NCBI GenBank assembly: GCA_024138025.1
Contig: JAMXBD010001206.1
Coordinates: 372,001-436,000 of the forward strand
Source: Combretum micranthum
Lineage: Eukaryota > Streptophyta > Magnoliopsida > Myrtales > Combretaceae
Direction: 5' to 3'
DNA: 64,000 nt
Below the pieces are notes generated by a model. The model was not told where the DNA came from, did not search any database, and saw nothing but the letters and a program-made list of their open reading frames with translations. Below, one piece after another: positions 13,561-26,727 of this stretch (position 1 is the stretch's first letter; each line of letters begins with the position of its first letter). A program made the translations under genes and the position numbers.

Positions 13561-13959
13561 TGTCTAAGTGTCCTATATGGATATTGGGTTTTCTTTCTTT
13601 TACTATACTAATCCTTTAATGATCCTATGATAATCGATTATTATTTAATATTTATTTTCATTTTGCTTGTCTTGATCTCGTAAGGTATTTTATATATATA
13701 TATATATCTATCGGGTATTCAAAAAATTGGTATTTAGTGGGCTTATATTTTTATAATTATTATTATTGCTATCTTTATATCGTTCCTTATCTGACCTATT
13801 ATAGTAACTCATATTCATTTACTATTGTTTAGTGTCATCGTGTTTTACTTGGTCCACTTCATAAAATTTTCTTGCTATGTAAAGGTATTATATTATTTAA
13901 GAATTTAGCTTATTTAAATTTCCGTTCTTATGTATAAAATAAATATTTTACAATTATTA
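13561..13959. other. Intergenic, AT-rich
   Basis: No gene or bounded element seen. A short (TA)n run lies near 13690-13705. Confidence 0.45.
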
Positions 13960-14437
13960 AACTTTATTTTCATTTATAAAGTGCACTAATATTAACAACA
14001 ATGATAATGATATTAGTAATATTAATAATGATAATTATAAAGTAATCTACTGGTAATACTAATATTATCTTTCATAGTAACTTTATTAAAGCAATATTAA
14101 ATTCAATGACAATAATAATAATATAACATATCACACTAATAATAATAAAATAATAATAATAATAATAATATCAATAAGAATAATACTCGTAATAATATTA
14201 TGAATTATAATGATAATAATAATCATTAGTATAAGAATAATAACAATTATTATAGTAATAGTATCATTAACAATATTATTAGTACTAACATTAGTAATGC
14301 TAATAATAAAATAATAATAACAACATCAATAAAAATCTGATTAATAATAATAATAATAATATCATTATTGATAATATTAATAATGGTAATAATAATAATG
14401 TTAATGTTGATATTATTTTAACAATAATAACACTAAC

Positions 14438-14469
<32 letters not shown>

Positions 14470-14480
14470 AATAATAATAT
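13960..14480. repeat. Degenerate AT trinucleotide tract with (CAA)10
   Basis: About 500 bases are dominated by imperfect aat/ata/att repeats with scattered g and c substitutions. The tract ends in a perfect (CAA)10 run at 14439-14468 followed by aataataat. This looks like a long-lived microsatellite that expanded repeatedly and decayed. Confidence 0.85.
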
Positions 14481-14519
14481 AGCTAAATTAGATTTTGTAA
14501 TTTGATTTATTTTAATTTT

Positions 14520-15450
14520 TTAATTGATTTCTGAAAGGTATACGGCGAGGAACACAGTCGTGTTCCAACCATATAATTCTGGAAATCATCGGCTAAAGAG
14601 AATTGTTGCCGAGGTACACGAGGAGGTCCACAACTGTATTTCTCCTGTGCTCATCTGGGAAAACGTACTATTCATTGTCTCCCATGTTGGTTTTGATCCG
14701 ATTTTATATTTTTCCTCGTCCAAATTGTTTCTAAAGCATTCCTAAGTGTTTATACATGTTATATATATACATATAACAACATATTACGTCATAGCATATC
14801 CATGATCTTAGTTTGTAAGAAGAAAGTGATGCAACTAGGGTTTTTGTAAGTTTTATCTTTTTTATCTGAATTTAAATGTTCTAAATTCCACTCCAAAGCT
14901 TGTTTTGGACCTAGGACAGCAAGAAACATTGTTTAGAACAATGTTTAACACTTAAACTAGATAATAACGAATTTAACCTTACCTTAACCCTTGTTTCCAA
15001 GCTTTTAATTAAGCTTTAATGGAGATTGGGTTTGTGTTTGAATGTTTGATTTGTTTTGAGGGTTGGGTTGAATAATTTGAGTTGTTGTTGTTGTTGTTGA
15101 TGTTGTTGTTATATATGTATTAATGGGTTTGTTTGCTTGTATATTAAAGAGTTTTTATAGAAGAAGAAGAAGCAAGAGGCGGTTTCCACCCGAGAAGTTA
15201 GTCCAAGTTTTTCTCCAATTTTTCACTGTTTTAACAAGTTGTTTTGCTACATTAATTAGCGTATCTAGTTGTCTCCATTTGATTGGTGTGTGTATGTGTT
15301 TGGTTGACTTAAAAGCATATTATTTAGATCAATTTGAGGAGAATTTTGGCTTGCACCAATCGAGGAGTTCAAAATCACATATTCACATACACTTGCACCA
15401 TAATTTGGCTAGACTTGAAGAGAAAAAATATTATTATATTTGTTAGTTAA
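14520..15450 (-). mobile_element. Probable antisense LTR segment with promoter-like TATA
   Basis: On the minus strand a TATA motif (ctataaaaac, from 15151-15160) is followed by a CAA-rich leader-like stretch and then by ggaacacgactgtgttcctcg near 14550, a palindromic cacg...cgtg-type sequence like those in the gypsy LTRs further right. A 107-codon open frame on the plus strand (15123-15446) is antisense to this and has no recognisable domain. A (GTT)6 run lies at 15081-15099. Element ends and class are unproven. Confidence 0.3.
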
Positions 15451-16319
15451 TAATTATCTTAGTTTTAGGGTAGTATATTAAGTTAATCGGGTATAATTAT
15501 AATAATTATTCAAGAGTTTTATCTTCAAAAATTTATTTAGAGTTCTACGAATTTTCTAGATTGTCATTGAGTTCATATTTAGGTTTAAATTTTACACGAT
15601 CAATTATTTTTAGAATTTTATCTCCCGCGATTAGGGTTTTCTAAGCTTAATAGGTCAATTTTTGTTTTAGGCTCCAATAGCTTGAGAATACTCTAACTAA
15701 AACGATGGTGTGATCCAAATATTTATTTAGAGTTTAGATCATTAGTTATACATTTGTTTATGTTTTTATTGTGTATTTATAACCTTAACGCTTTATCTTT
15801 AGGTTATCATTTCCTAACTATTAGAGTAATTAATTATTTACTCTTTATTGCACTTAATATCTTAGCCAAGTTATCCTTATATCTTGAGTTTTCGATACCT
15901 ATTATGAAATCTTATCGTGGTATTTAATACTATCTAGGAATCTTTGTTTTAGGGTTTAAAACTATATATAGGCTCATTACTACTCATAGGTCTATTATAA
16001 AGTCTTTGTTGAGTTAAATAGTAACCACCTATTTTTTATATTTATATGTTTTTATCTATTTTTATTGGTATAACAAGTTTCGGGTATGAAATTTTGAGTT
16101 ACCTTTAAATATATCTTGAGTTATTAGCTCAAGATACAAAATCTCGTTTTTTGTATCAATTAAGGTCGGAGAAGTTTTTATTCAGGCTTTTAAATCATAA
16201 ACAAGCTAAGTCCAACTCGTAAATCTATTCTAGGGTTTCTGTTTAGTTCTAGGTTTGCTAGCTAATTCACATTTTCATTCTAGTGTCGTGTACTAGTGTG
16301 AAAATTTTATGGGGTTTAC
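15451..16319. other. Intergenic, no gene recognised
   Basis: AT-rich sequence without a supportable coding frame or bounded repeat. Confidence 0.45.
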
Positions 16320-16870
16320 ACATGCTCATGACCTCAACCTCGATTGCGATCCCATGAACGAAGGTCTGAGGTGATGAGGTCGTATCTGTTGTGACCTTTG
16401 CATCAATGGGCGGCCTACGATGACTTGACATCTAATCTCCCTGGCAATCCATGCCCATCTAGCTGCCATCTGTACCTAGCATTTCCATGCCACACTCTTG
16501 GTATAATCATGTTCCACACCCAGCACTATTGTGCTTTGCAAACCAAACTAGCTAATAGCTCAAGGGGAACTCACCACATTTAAAGAGAGCATCCTATGGT
16601 CCCTGCTAGAGTTTGTTATGATCACCCTCTATAAGGAACCATCAGAATGCTCTAAGACAAGTAAGCTCACTACAATGCTTAAGACTACTCATGCTTTGAT
16701 TCCTAATCACTCCAAAAGGACCCACAACTAACTTAAGCATTGGAGTGGCTACACCGGGCAATCCCTCAACATACCACTAATTGATTTTTGTATTCGTAGG
16801 TTCAGGGTGCTTCCATACCTCTTTCCGCTTTGGAAGAAGAAAACTTTATTAGCGAATCAACACATGTTCA
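16320..16870 (+). mobile_element. Possible Tat/Ogre-type LTR fragment
   Basis: The stretch acttaagcattggagtggct at about 16730, followed by accgggcaatccctc and ttcgtaggttcagggtgctt, resembles the R/U5 region of Tat/Ogre-class LTRs (acttaagcatcggagtgg...) as I remember it. Base composition is less AT-rich than its neighbours. No partner LTR, primer site or coding region was found, so this is a weak call. Confidence 0.28.
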
Positions 16871-16902
16871 TAAGTTTAATTGGACTAAACTAATTAATAA
16901 AA

Positions 16903-17034
16903 TATGATTTTAATTTTAATTAAACTCAATATGATAAAAAATAATGCATAGAGAGGACATGGGAATGTTATGATTTTAATTTTAATTAAACTCAATATGA
17001 TCAGAAATAGGACATAGATAGGACATTTGAATGT
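16903..17034. repeat. Two-copy tandem duplication, 66-bp unit
   Basis: The unit begins tatgattttaattttaatta and ends gacat..gaatgt. Copy 1 is 16903-16968 and copy 2 is 16969-17034, with a handful of substitutions between them. Confidence 0.85.
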
Positions 17035-19852
17035 TTTTGGCCAAATTATGGTTGGTTGAGGGCGGTTCTTAATCAGTTCGCCACATGTCCACAAACTAGA
17101 CTCCTCCCCCTTCCTGGCCAACAAACCTTAGCCACCAATGGAGGTGGTTTTGTCACCAATTCAGCCACTTAGATTACCACTACTACTAACGCTCAAGATA
17201 GTTTTTCCTTGCTTTTGATGTTTTTCAATTTTTAATGTTTTAATCCTCTTCTAACGATGATTAATCATCTAAAACATGTTGATTTAATATAGCTTACCTT
17301 TAGATCTAGGTTTTACAAATTAATCACAAATAAATGATCAAATAATCATCATTTACATTAGTTTTCCTAATATTCCAGCACACTATTCAACAAAATAAAC
17401 CATAATCATTCATCATCCATTCTTAAATCTATGGATCTAATAGTATAATCTATGATCTCATCATTAAATCATTGATCACAATAATACAATCAAGAAAGAA
17501 AGGATATGATTACTTACCTATAAAGAGAAAAAAAATCATCACAAACTACCACTACTCATCAAGGTTTGCCTGTTGATGAACCGCTCCTTTTCCTCTTGAT
17601 CTTTGATTATCCTCAGATTAATTTTTATATTAGTGATGTTGATTAAATAATTAAGAGGATTAATATATGATTGTTACCTTCTTCTTTTTTCCCTTGAGCT
17701 TATGGTGTAAGTTTACTAAATCCTAATTTGAGATAGATAGGGAGAGGTTTTTCTTGCTAAAGAAGAAAGGGATTTGGGATGTGATGACTTCTTTAAGAAG
17801 TATTGCTAAGGAAATAACAAGAGGAGAGAGAAAATATTAGCTTTTATGAGGATTTGGGCTCAAGCATATAATATTCTATGTTTAAGAATGAAATGAATCC
17901 TATGCCCTTGTATTTTGTATTGGTTTAATTACTTATAAGCTAAATTGTCCATTTTACTCTTCCTTGTTTTATGACATGTGATGTGTATTAATTACTATCC
18001 ACCTTTTTATTACTTATTCTTGTAATTTATTAAATTCGTAATTGTTATATTATTTTATTTATTCTTAATAATTCCTTATCATACTTGTTTGTATATTATT
18101 ATCATCATCATTATTAATTATTACTCTTGTAACATAAATTTTTAGGTTATTTCAGTTTTATTCTCAATTTAACTAAGTATTCCCACTAATAATGATGCAT
18201 ACAAATAGAAAGATGAATTTTTTTCATGGCGAGACAAAGAAGGAATTATCCCAATAGCTTGATTATGATAAGCCCATGATCATTGAGTTGTTGAAGTTGT
18301 CCAAGAGCCGACATCTTGAGAAATTTTCAAGGGGTTTAGTATAGTAAGAGTTGCAATTTGAGCTCAATGAAAGACACACGATCTTGAATCAAACTAGGAT
18401 TTGAGTATTGTCAAGGCGTTGCAGCAGATCCAAGCTCCACCTTGCTTCATCAAACAAGACCGAGTTGTCAAGCATGCATAAACAGCACCATAAAAGCACT
18501 AATCCAAGCCGCAATTTGTGGTGATTATAGAAGTCTGTGGTATTTAGTGGTTTGTTAGAGTGGTTATGTGGTAGCTTTGTTCTATGCTTGTATGGCCCAG
18601 TATGGTGAAGGTAGGTTTAGCCTGTGTGTGTAGGTTTATGTTAGTGATTCTCTCCCTAGCTAGTTCTCCCCTTCTCTCTAAAAAGCTATCCCAAACCACC
18701 ATCCAAAACACTACAGAAAGCCAAAAAGCATGCCTTTACCACCACAACAACCACCGTCCCCCCAAACACAACACCACACCATAAGCCCCTACTGACCCAG
18801 CAATCCTAAACAAACTTAGAAATACACACGCAACACCAACCACCTTTAAAATTAGTAGCCCTAATCCATCAGAATTGAGTCGCCCTCAACATCACCTTTA
18901 ACAACCACAACTTATCACCCCTATAACCTCCACTGGCTACTCAAGCACAACCTATCCATTGCATCATGACACCAAACACACTAAATTTGTAACCCATCCT
19001 TAACTACTTTATCGTTAAATTCACTTATATCCAATGTTGCTGTCAAATTTACAGCTGCTCCAAGGAAAGTCAGATGGTCGAACAAGACTGCAATTAGCAC
19101 GGGTGCCCCAACTCTAACCAATAAGCAACCAAAGTACTATGCTAGTCAATTGGATTGACTTTGATTGCTATTCTGTCATGCTTGGCCACCATTGCTAGAA
19201 TCTTTGGCTTATGAATACTGATTATCCCATATTGCTAATTTTTCAAAAATCCGTCATGCTTATAATTTACAATAGCCCAATCTATCAATGAATTGACAAA
19301 ACTACAAGACATAAGTATAGGTTTCATGCATGGGTATTAGTAAACCCATTGTCTCAAGGCATAGTGGGTTAGGTCTGGATGAGTTGAAAACATCTTTTAT
19401 TTTTAAAAATATTATTTATGACAATAATAATCTAGATTAAGAATAAAATAATGATATCGATAATTACTATAATCTTATCATGTCAGCTAACGGTGTTAAT
19501 TCCGTTAGCTCAAGCAGCATTAGTGAACTAGAAAAGTTGGATTCGATTAAGCCTTTTCATAATAAAACTCAACTTAACAACCCTCCTCTTTGGGCTACTT
19601 CAATTCAAGACCTGTTTTAAAAGGACTTGCATCATATTTTTGAAAATTGAAAATGAATGAAAAAAGAAAATTTAACATGCATGGAATAAATTTTTTTTCC
19701 ATCTTGTATATTTATATTATTCACACTTCATTTTATTTTATTTCTATTGGAGCTAGATCATTCCATCCCAAGAATTGTACATTTATATTGCTTGATACAT
19801 GTTTGGCTTTTGAAAAGTACATATAATTTAAATACATGAATGTGAGATAAAT
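17035..19852. other. Intergenic, no gene recognised
   Basis: No coding exon, RNA gene or complete mobile element could be supported. A small perfect hairpin, gctaacgg-tgttaatt-ccgttagc, lies near 19486-19509. Confidence 0.45.
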
Positions 19853-20586
19853 CAAAATAAAGAGAAAAGGAAACTAATATTCTTATTATTTTAAAAAATT
19901 ACAAAAATATTACTGAGATGAACAAAATCCCAGATGTAGACAAGTTGAACTTATCTCTTGAGCAGATGAGGTTGGTATTTTTTTTTAACATTACCTGTTG
20001 AATAGACGAGTTTGGCAAAAAAAAAAAAAAAGAACAATGATGACACCGGCACCACTCCAACTCCAAAACCTCAATAGCTTCGTAAGGAGATTCCCCCTTC
20101 ATCTCGTAGCGGAAACACCACAAAGTACAAGCTCATAATATATACCTAAAGTGTTTTCCTCAAACCAATCTTAATAATGAAAATTGAGTCTTTCATTTTT
20201 CTTGTATTTCAAATTAAATGGAAAAGAAACAAAGAAAGAAAACGAATTAAACTTGGAGATGGGTATGACTTACGAAGAAGAAGCAAGAGGAAGAATGAAT
20301 CAGTATAGAGGTCTTGTGAGGGTGTACAATCACGAATGTGGAGGGAATTGCATGCGAACGCGATGATCCCACCATCATTATGTAGTCTCTCTCTATCTAC
20401 CCTCCCCTCCCCTCAATGCGCTACTCTACCCACCCGCACCCCCCACCCAAGAATGTAGAATTGAAGTGACAAATGACATTTTTTGTGTTCTTGCATCTAT
20501 CAATGTCATAGTTGGTTTTTTTTTTTCTTTGCCAAACTTGGCTGTTAAAAAGACGAGAATACTGACCTTGTCTCTTGAGCAGAAGA

Positions 20587-23220
20587 TGAAATAACCTAAA
20601 CTAAATATACTAAATTAATTGACATATATGTTTCATTTGTTGATTTTTATAAATTAATTGTGATGATTTAAGTTATAGGAGTTTTAATTGTTAGTATGAT
20701 AAATTATTAGTATTGCAATGTGTTAAGAATTGAATTGTATGTGCATTGTTGACATTATGTAATTGTGGTAATATATATTAAATTGAATTGTGTTGAAAAA
20801 TGAAGTATTATTTTTATATTAAAGTTAGAGAGCCTTTTTTGCTGCAATTTTTTTTTGAAAGCCCAACCCACCTTTAATGAATGGAACCCAAGCCCAAGCC
20901 CAAGCCCATGATCCTAAAGCCACTTCTAAACTCTTTCAAATGCCTTAAAAGTCAAAGATAGAAAATTTGGGTAATTATTAATAAAAAAATTCAAAAATAT
21001 CAATCCAAAATAGAGCTAAGGACTGTCTCTCTCTCTCTATCACCTTCTCTAACACAAACAAGCATAAATTTCACACATCAAAATCTCTTCTAAATCATAA
21101 CTCACAAGACTTTAAGTAAAGAACCAAGATAAAGGAACAAGTAGAAGTAAGAATCAAGTCAAGAAAGTAGAAAAGTAGAGTTGCTAGTAGTAGTTAAACA
21201 AGTAAGTAAAGTTGATTCCTTTCATATTTTATTTAAGTATAATTTCTAGTTGATGTTGATGATGAGTACAAGTAGAATTTTGATGTTTTAGACAAATTGA
21301 TGATATGCTAACATATATATTAGAATAGATGTGCAAATATACTTGTGAACTCTAGGTGTTTGAGAAAATGATTTATGAAGCTTATGGTGATATGGTATGT
21401 GTCTTGATGTTGATAGTAGTCGATAAGTAGAACTTTAGTGATTAAGCTGCTAATAGAACTCTTAAAAAAAAAGTATAATAGACTTATCTCCTCATATCCA
21501 AATTTCATGTCGATTACAGTCGTGACTTAGCTCATGATCTCCTCTATGTGTTTTTACAACTTGATACGGCCAAGATCACGATTGTTACATGGGGCGTGAT
21601 CCCTTCTATTCATTCTTTTACAAACAATATGACTTAGATCACGGCTATAAAACCAGGCATGATCTCCTGGAAGCTTTTTATAAAATTTTAATGAGGCTAT
21701 ATTACGAGTGTAATCTTAATACGATCGATATAACAACATAATAGGGGGCATGATCTCCTATCATGGGCATGACAATGCCAGTAATGTATATCACAGCCCA
21801 CGATCACAATCGTGATGGTGCCCGTAATGACCATCACAGCCCTTATCATGGGTGTGACAGATCTCCTGATACTATTCATATCAAAATAAAAATAAAAATA
21901 AATGAATAATAATAGATGAATGAACAATGTAATGTGATGTATATATCTATATGTGTTTGAATATAAAGCTATGTGAAGATTTGAGTTTTTGCTTAAGTTA
22001 GATGAAGGTCTAATAACTTGGTGTTCAATTATGGATTAACTTGTTTTATATGAAATGACTTTCCTTGATAGATTCAAATACCCAGTTGTTTTTAACATCG
22101 GTCTTTTGTCCAATAAATCAGTTTATATAGATACGCAGTAATTTGTTTATTAGATGATATGATGCACGTTCTTAAACTGACTATAATCAAATATTATCTT
22201 AATAATGATTGAATTGGTTGTGTTTGTGCCGTTTAATTCGATCTGGGGAGTGACAACCTTTCTTGAAGCCAAATATCGCAATTTAGGCACTTAGGCCACC
22301 CTTATCATGATGCAATGACAATTTATAAGCGACTTAGCAGGTAATCCATAGGAGAAACGGTATCAGTACGACATTTACTTATTCTTAAAAGATAATAATA
22401 TGATTTAGTTTACGTTATGAATACGTTTGAACTAGGTGATATTATGGATTAAGTTAAGAAAAGATGAATAACGACTGTGAATCATAAATGAGATTATTAT
22501 CTTTGTAAAGTTATGTAAGAGATATAAGTATACGAGCAGCTAATATCAACCTCCTAAGTAGCTGCTGTTACTCAGGAACCAGAAGTTCCCTAATGATTGT
22601 AATAGAATTTTGAATACTCTAATGTTGATTTTTTTTACTTAAATAAAGATATATAATTTTATTGCTTCTTGCATTGTATTTGCTTAGGAATTTTTTCTAC
22701 TTTGTATTTATTGATGTTTTTGTGTACTAGACCCCTAGCTCATTTTTTCTTCTACAGGTGTCAATGATGATCAGTACTATAATGAATTAGGATATGGTAT
22801 AGATCGGGAAACATTCCTTGAAGAATGGGACGACTAGATTCTCGAACTATTCCATGTTGTTTTCTTGGAAAGAAATTCATACAAGACTTTGTTTCTGAAA
22901 TGTGATAGTATAAACTATGGGCTCACTATGAAGCTTATGTTTTGTAATACAAAGTACTTAATTTTTTCTTATGTATTTAATCTATATGTTTTTCTAACTC
23001 TTAAGGCACTAGACTGATGGTACTATTGTATTAGTTTATGTAAAGTTATCTACTCTTAAATGAGTAGTTTTTGTATAGTTTGTATCTTAATAGGTTGATC
23101 AAGCAATTAGCATAAGCTTCTTCCTTTTCAAATAACCTTGTGTATAGTACCTTAATGTATTATACGTGGTTGAGGACTTGACATGTTAAGCTTTTGGAAT
23201 AGTAATGTCAGCTCTTTATA
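20587..23220 (+). repeat. 5' LTR of the gypsy element (2634 bp)
   Basis: Begins TGAAATAACC; its last two bases are TA where the 3' LTR has CA. Compared with the 3' LTR it lacks about 200-225 bases (the segment at about 28975-29200) and has many CpG-to-TpG type changes, for example tcatgggtgtgac where the other LTR has tcacgggcgtgac. Over the first 215 bases I count roughly one difference per 10-12 bases by eye. No recognisable primer-binding site follows at 23221, so it has probably decayed. Confidence 0.92.
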
Positions 23221-23500
23221 GAGCAGTATAAGACCTATGTTTATGCAATTGCTTGTTCAATGAAATAGAATAGGTGATGACAAACCCTAGATGCGATGAG
23301 CTTAGCAAGGAAAAGTTTAGGTTCTCATTTGAACAATGTTTTTATTATGGTTTGCTTTTATCAATATGGAAATAAATTTGAATTGAATCTCATTGGAATA
23401 ATGTATAACTTGTTAGCTATATTGTGAATGTATCCTGTGTGTATCTTTAAAGATGGACAGGTCAGGAAGGTAGAGTCGACAGCAGTCAAAGAGGGAAGGT

Positions 23501-24640
23501 ATGCCACCTCCACCTCTTCAGTCAATTGCATCAACTTCTACATCATCAACTATTTCAGTTTCCACTACCACTCCTTCTCCTACTTCAGCATCTACGACTC
23601 ACATTCTACAACCGCCACAAATGCCACCATTTCCTCTGATGCATAAGTGCCCACTTCCCATGAGAGATCCTAATACTATGCACTATGTTTAGGGATATGT
23701 TCACAATAATGCATCAATGTCAACACATGATGTATCAATAACAGCAATAATTCATGCAACAATATACACCTTAGATTACCAAGCAAGGAGATAATATACA
23801 TGCAGGTGAACAAAACGATCAAGTGAAGCTATATAATTTTGCTAGGTTAGTGCCTGATTTTGATGGGATTGTCTTGGATGCAACAGTTGCAAAAATTTGG
23901 ATAAAAGAATTGGAAAAGACTTTTGCAGCATGTGAGCTACCTGAAGATAGAAGATTGAATTTATATGTTAAAAAGAGATGCTTATAATTGGTGGAGATTG
24001 GCAAGTGAGAACTTAGTGAGACCTTTTACTTGGATTCGATTCAAGGAAGCTTTCTTCCTACAATATTTTCCAACTATAGTTTGAGAGCAAATGATTTTAG
24101 ATTGGTTGGGCTTATGATAAGGAAGCAAGACCATTGACGAATATTATTTTAAGCTGTGTAAGCTACTGAGATATGCTAGGGAAGACTACATGATGAAAGA
24201 ATGAAGGTTCAGAAGTTCTAGAATGGTTTAAATTTGGAGATCAAGGGTGAAGTCAGGATGTTTCTAGCTGACAGAGCAAATTTTGAATAAAAATAAGAAA
24301 CGAAAAGAAAAACGAGCCACATTTCTTGGTAAGAGGCCCACTTCATCTATTCCCTATAGAAGATATGATATTGTAAGGAAAGGGGAAGAGCCATTCTTGA
24401 GCAGGAAGACAAGTTCAGGGTCATTGATCAAAACTTTCACTCTTTCTATCACTTCTAAAAGAAGATGCATTAAATGCTTGGGCCTCATGAGTACACTGTG
24501 TAAATGGAAACCGAAAGCATGTTTTGCTTGTGGTAAAGAAGGGCACAGAGCTTCTAAATACAAAAATCCGGTATTGCAACCTATCTTTTGTGCCTATTGT
24601 AAATAGAGAGGACATCACATAGCAAATATACAACTAAACC
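23501..24640 (+). pseudogene. gag remnant of the gypsy element
   Basis: The region starts with an ATG and a P/S/T-rich stretch (23501-23692), then a capsid-like segment from about 23815 with LVPDFDG and WIKELEKTFAAC, interrupted by several stops and at least one frameshift. A nucleocapsid zinc knuckle occurs at about 24518-24560 (CFACGKEGHRASKY). Its last cysteine reads tyrosine, a TGC-to-TAC change that should abolish zinc binding. A second, poorer knuckle-like run (FCAYCK) follows just before a stop. The intact protein would package the element's RNA. Confidence 0.82.
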
Positions 24641-24685
24641 TAAGAATGATGGTTTTAATCCAGGGAAAGGCAAAACAACAGTAAG

Positions 24686-24943
24686 ATGTTTATACTGCAA
24701 CAGTATGAGGAGACTCCTTCTATTGATACATTAGCAGATACCTTATTAATTGCAAAACATCATTCTTATACTCTAATAGATACAGGGGCTACCAACACAT
24801 ACATGTTTAAGAAGTTCATGAATGATTGTGGTTTAATTTTTGAGGTGTTGCCTAATAATATGATGTGTATTAATACCCCCTTAGGTGTGAAATCCAAGGA
24901 GACATATGTCTTTGGGAACGTAGACGTGTTGATTTTAATATAA
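24686..24943 (+). pseudogene. Aspartic protease remnant (gypsy pol)
   Basis: The frame contains LIDTGATNTYM around 24770, the D-T/S-G active-site triad of retroelement aspartic proteases, with the typical downstream hydrophobic stretch. The frame stops at 24943, and the continuation (MTDFDIILGMNWL, about 24975-25015) lies in another frame, so a frameshift separates the two halves. The intact enzyme would process the gag-pol polyprotein. Confidence 0.82.
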
Positions 24944-25259
24944 ACATGCTAATTGATATGTTAGTTTTATCCATGACTGATTTTGATATAATTTTAGGTA
25001 TGAACTGGTTGAATCTGTATAAAGTCATCATAGACAATAATAAGGTAGAATTGAGCTTTAATTTGAAAATGGGAAGTTCACTTATGCTTTAAAGAGACAA
25101 AGACCTAACGGTATGTTTACAATGAGTTGTGGAAAAAAGCACTAGTAGCAACAGTCGAAGTTGAAGGTTGAATATCAGTATGGTACCAATAGTAAAACAA
25201 TTCATAGATACGTTTCCTAAAGAATTACCAGGTTTACTACCAGATTAAGAAATAGAGTT

Positions 25260-25942
25260 TAGGATTGATGTAATTTTAGGGATAACTCCGATATCAAAGC
25301 CACCATATCGAATGGCCCCAACAGAATTAAAGGAATTGAAGAATCAATTACAAGAATTATAGGATCTCGGTTTCATTTGACCAGTATTTCATCATAGGGT
25401 GCTCTAATACTTTTTGTTAAAAAGAAAGATGCGAGTTTAAGAATGTATATAGATTACCAGGAACTAAATCAGGTACCTATTAAGAACAAGTATCCTTACC
25501 TAGGATTGATGATTTATTTTATAGTTAAGAGGTGTCGCAGTGTTTTTAGAGGTGAATCTACAATCCAAATATCTCCAACTCAAGACTAAGCCAAAAGATA
25601 TTCCCAGACTACTTTTTATACAAGGTATGGCCTTTTGAGTCTCTTGTCATGCTATTTGGATTAATAAAGGTCCATGCTGCTTTCATGGATTTAATGAACC
25701 AAGTTTTCAAATATTATCTCAATCAGTTTGTAATCGTATTCATAGATGATATCTTGGTATATTCTAGAAGCAAGGAAGAACATGAAGAACATTTGAGATT
25801 AGTCCTTCAAAGGTTGAAAGCAAAGAAATTATATGCAAAATTTAGTAAAAGTAAATTTTGGTTGCAAGAAATTACATATTGGGTCATATTATCACAAAGA
25901 ATGGAATATCTATTGATCCAGAAAAGATTAAGGTGGTATTAG
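25260..25942 (+). pseudogene. Reverse transcriptase remnant (gypsy pol)
   Basis: The start shows [19 protein letters not shown], the conserved entry to Ty3/gypsy reverse transcriptase. Several stops follow (25360-25640). The palm motif FIDDILVYS at about 25738-25764 carries the catalytic aspartate pair, followed by [12 protein letters not shown] and [10 protein letters not shown]. The glycine of the usual FLGH motif is altered (ITYWV). Stops and shifts make it inactive. Confidence 0.9.
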
Positions 25943-26129
25943 ATTGACCAAGACCCACCAGTGTCACTGAAGTACGAAGTTTCCTAGGTTTAGCTGGTTG
26001 CCATCGAAGATTTGTCCAGGGATTTTCCAAGATTGCCATGACAATGAGAAAATTAACCTAAAAAAATGTGAGAGTTATGCGAAACGATGAATGTGAGGAG
26101 AGTTTCTGAGAATTAAAGAAAAGATTAGT

Positions 26130-26450
26130 ATCAGCTCCTGTTTTAGCTTTATCAATTAGTGGAAAAGAGTTTGTAATCTATAGTGACGCCTCAATACAAG
26201 GACTCAAACGTGTTTTAATGCAAGATAATAGAGTAATTGCTTATGCATCCAGACAATTGAAGCCATATGAGAAGAACTATCCAGTATATGATATGGAACT
26301 TGCAACAGTGATTCTAGCCTTGAAACTTTGGAGACATTATCTGTGTGGTGAAAAATGTAAGATATTCACATATCACAAGAGCTTAAAGTACATCTTTACT
26401 CTATAAAGAATTGAATATGCGACAACGAAGATTACTTCATGCTTAAAGAT
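26130..26450 (+). pseudogene. RNase H remnant (gypsy pol)
   Basis: IYSDAS (about 26176) gives the first catalytic aspartate. [20 protein letters not shown] and [17 protein letters not shown] follow, with the conserved glutamate, ending near LKYIFTL. This matches gypsy RNase H closely. The frame stops at 26406, before the final conserved aspartate region (VVTDALSR, about 26490-26515), which sits in a shifted frame. Confidence 0.88.
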
Positions 26451-26727
26451 TATGGTGTTGAAATTCTATACCATTTAGGAAAGGCAAATGTAGTTACTGA
26501 TGCTTTAAGCAGAAATAGAGATGAATGTAGCCGCTATGATTACAGGTCAAAGAGAGATACTAGAAGATTTTCGAAGACTAGATGTTGAAGTGACCTTGGA
26601 TAAAGTTGATGTTATGTTGGCGAACTTTACTTTGCAACCCACAATATTGGAAAGGAGCAAAAGAAGTTAGAAAGAAGACCTAGAAGGTAGACGATTAATT
26701 AATGCTATCCAGAATGAAAAAAGGAAA

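Noticed and set aside
14439..14468. Regular short repeats that might suggest a CRISPR-like array
   Set aside because: A simple (CAA)10 microsatellite without spacers, in a eukaryotic genome.
15123..15446. 107-codon plus-strand open frame as a gene
   Set aside because: No domain recognised, odd composition (H/L/R-rich), and it lies antisense to a probable LTR promoter region with a TATA motif.
24354..24633. Two minus-strand open frames of 69-70 codons
   Set aside because: Both overlap the gag zinc-knuckle region of the gypsy element on the opposite strand and show no domain.
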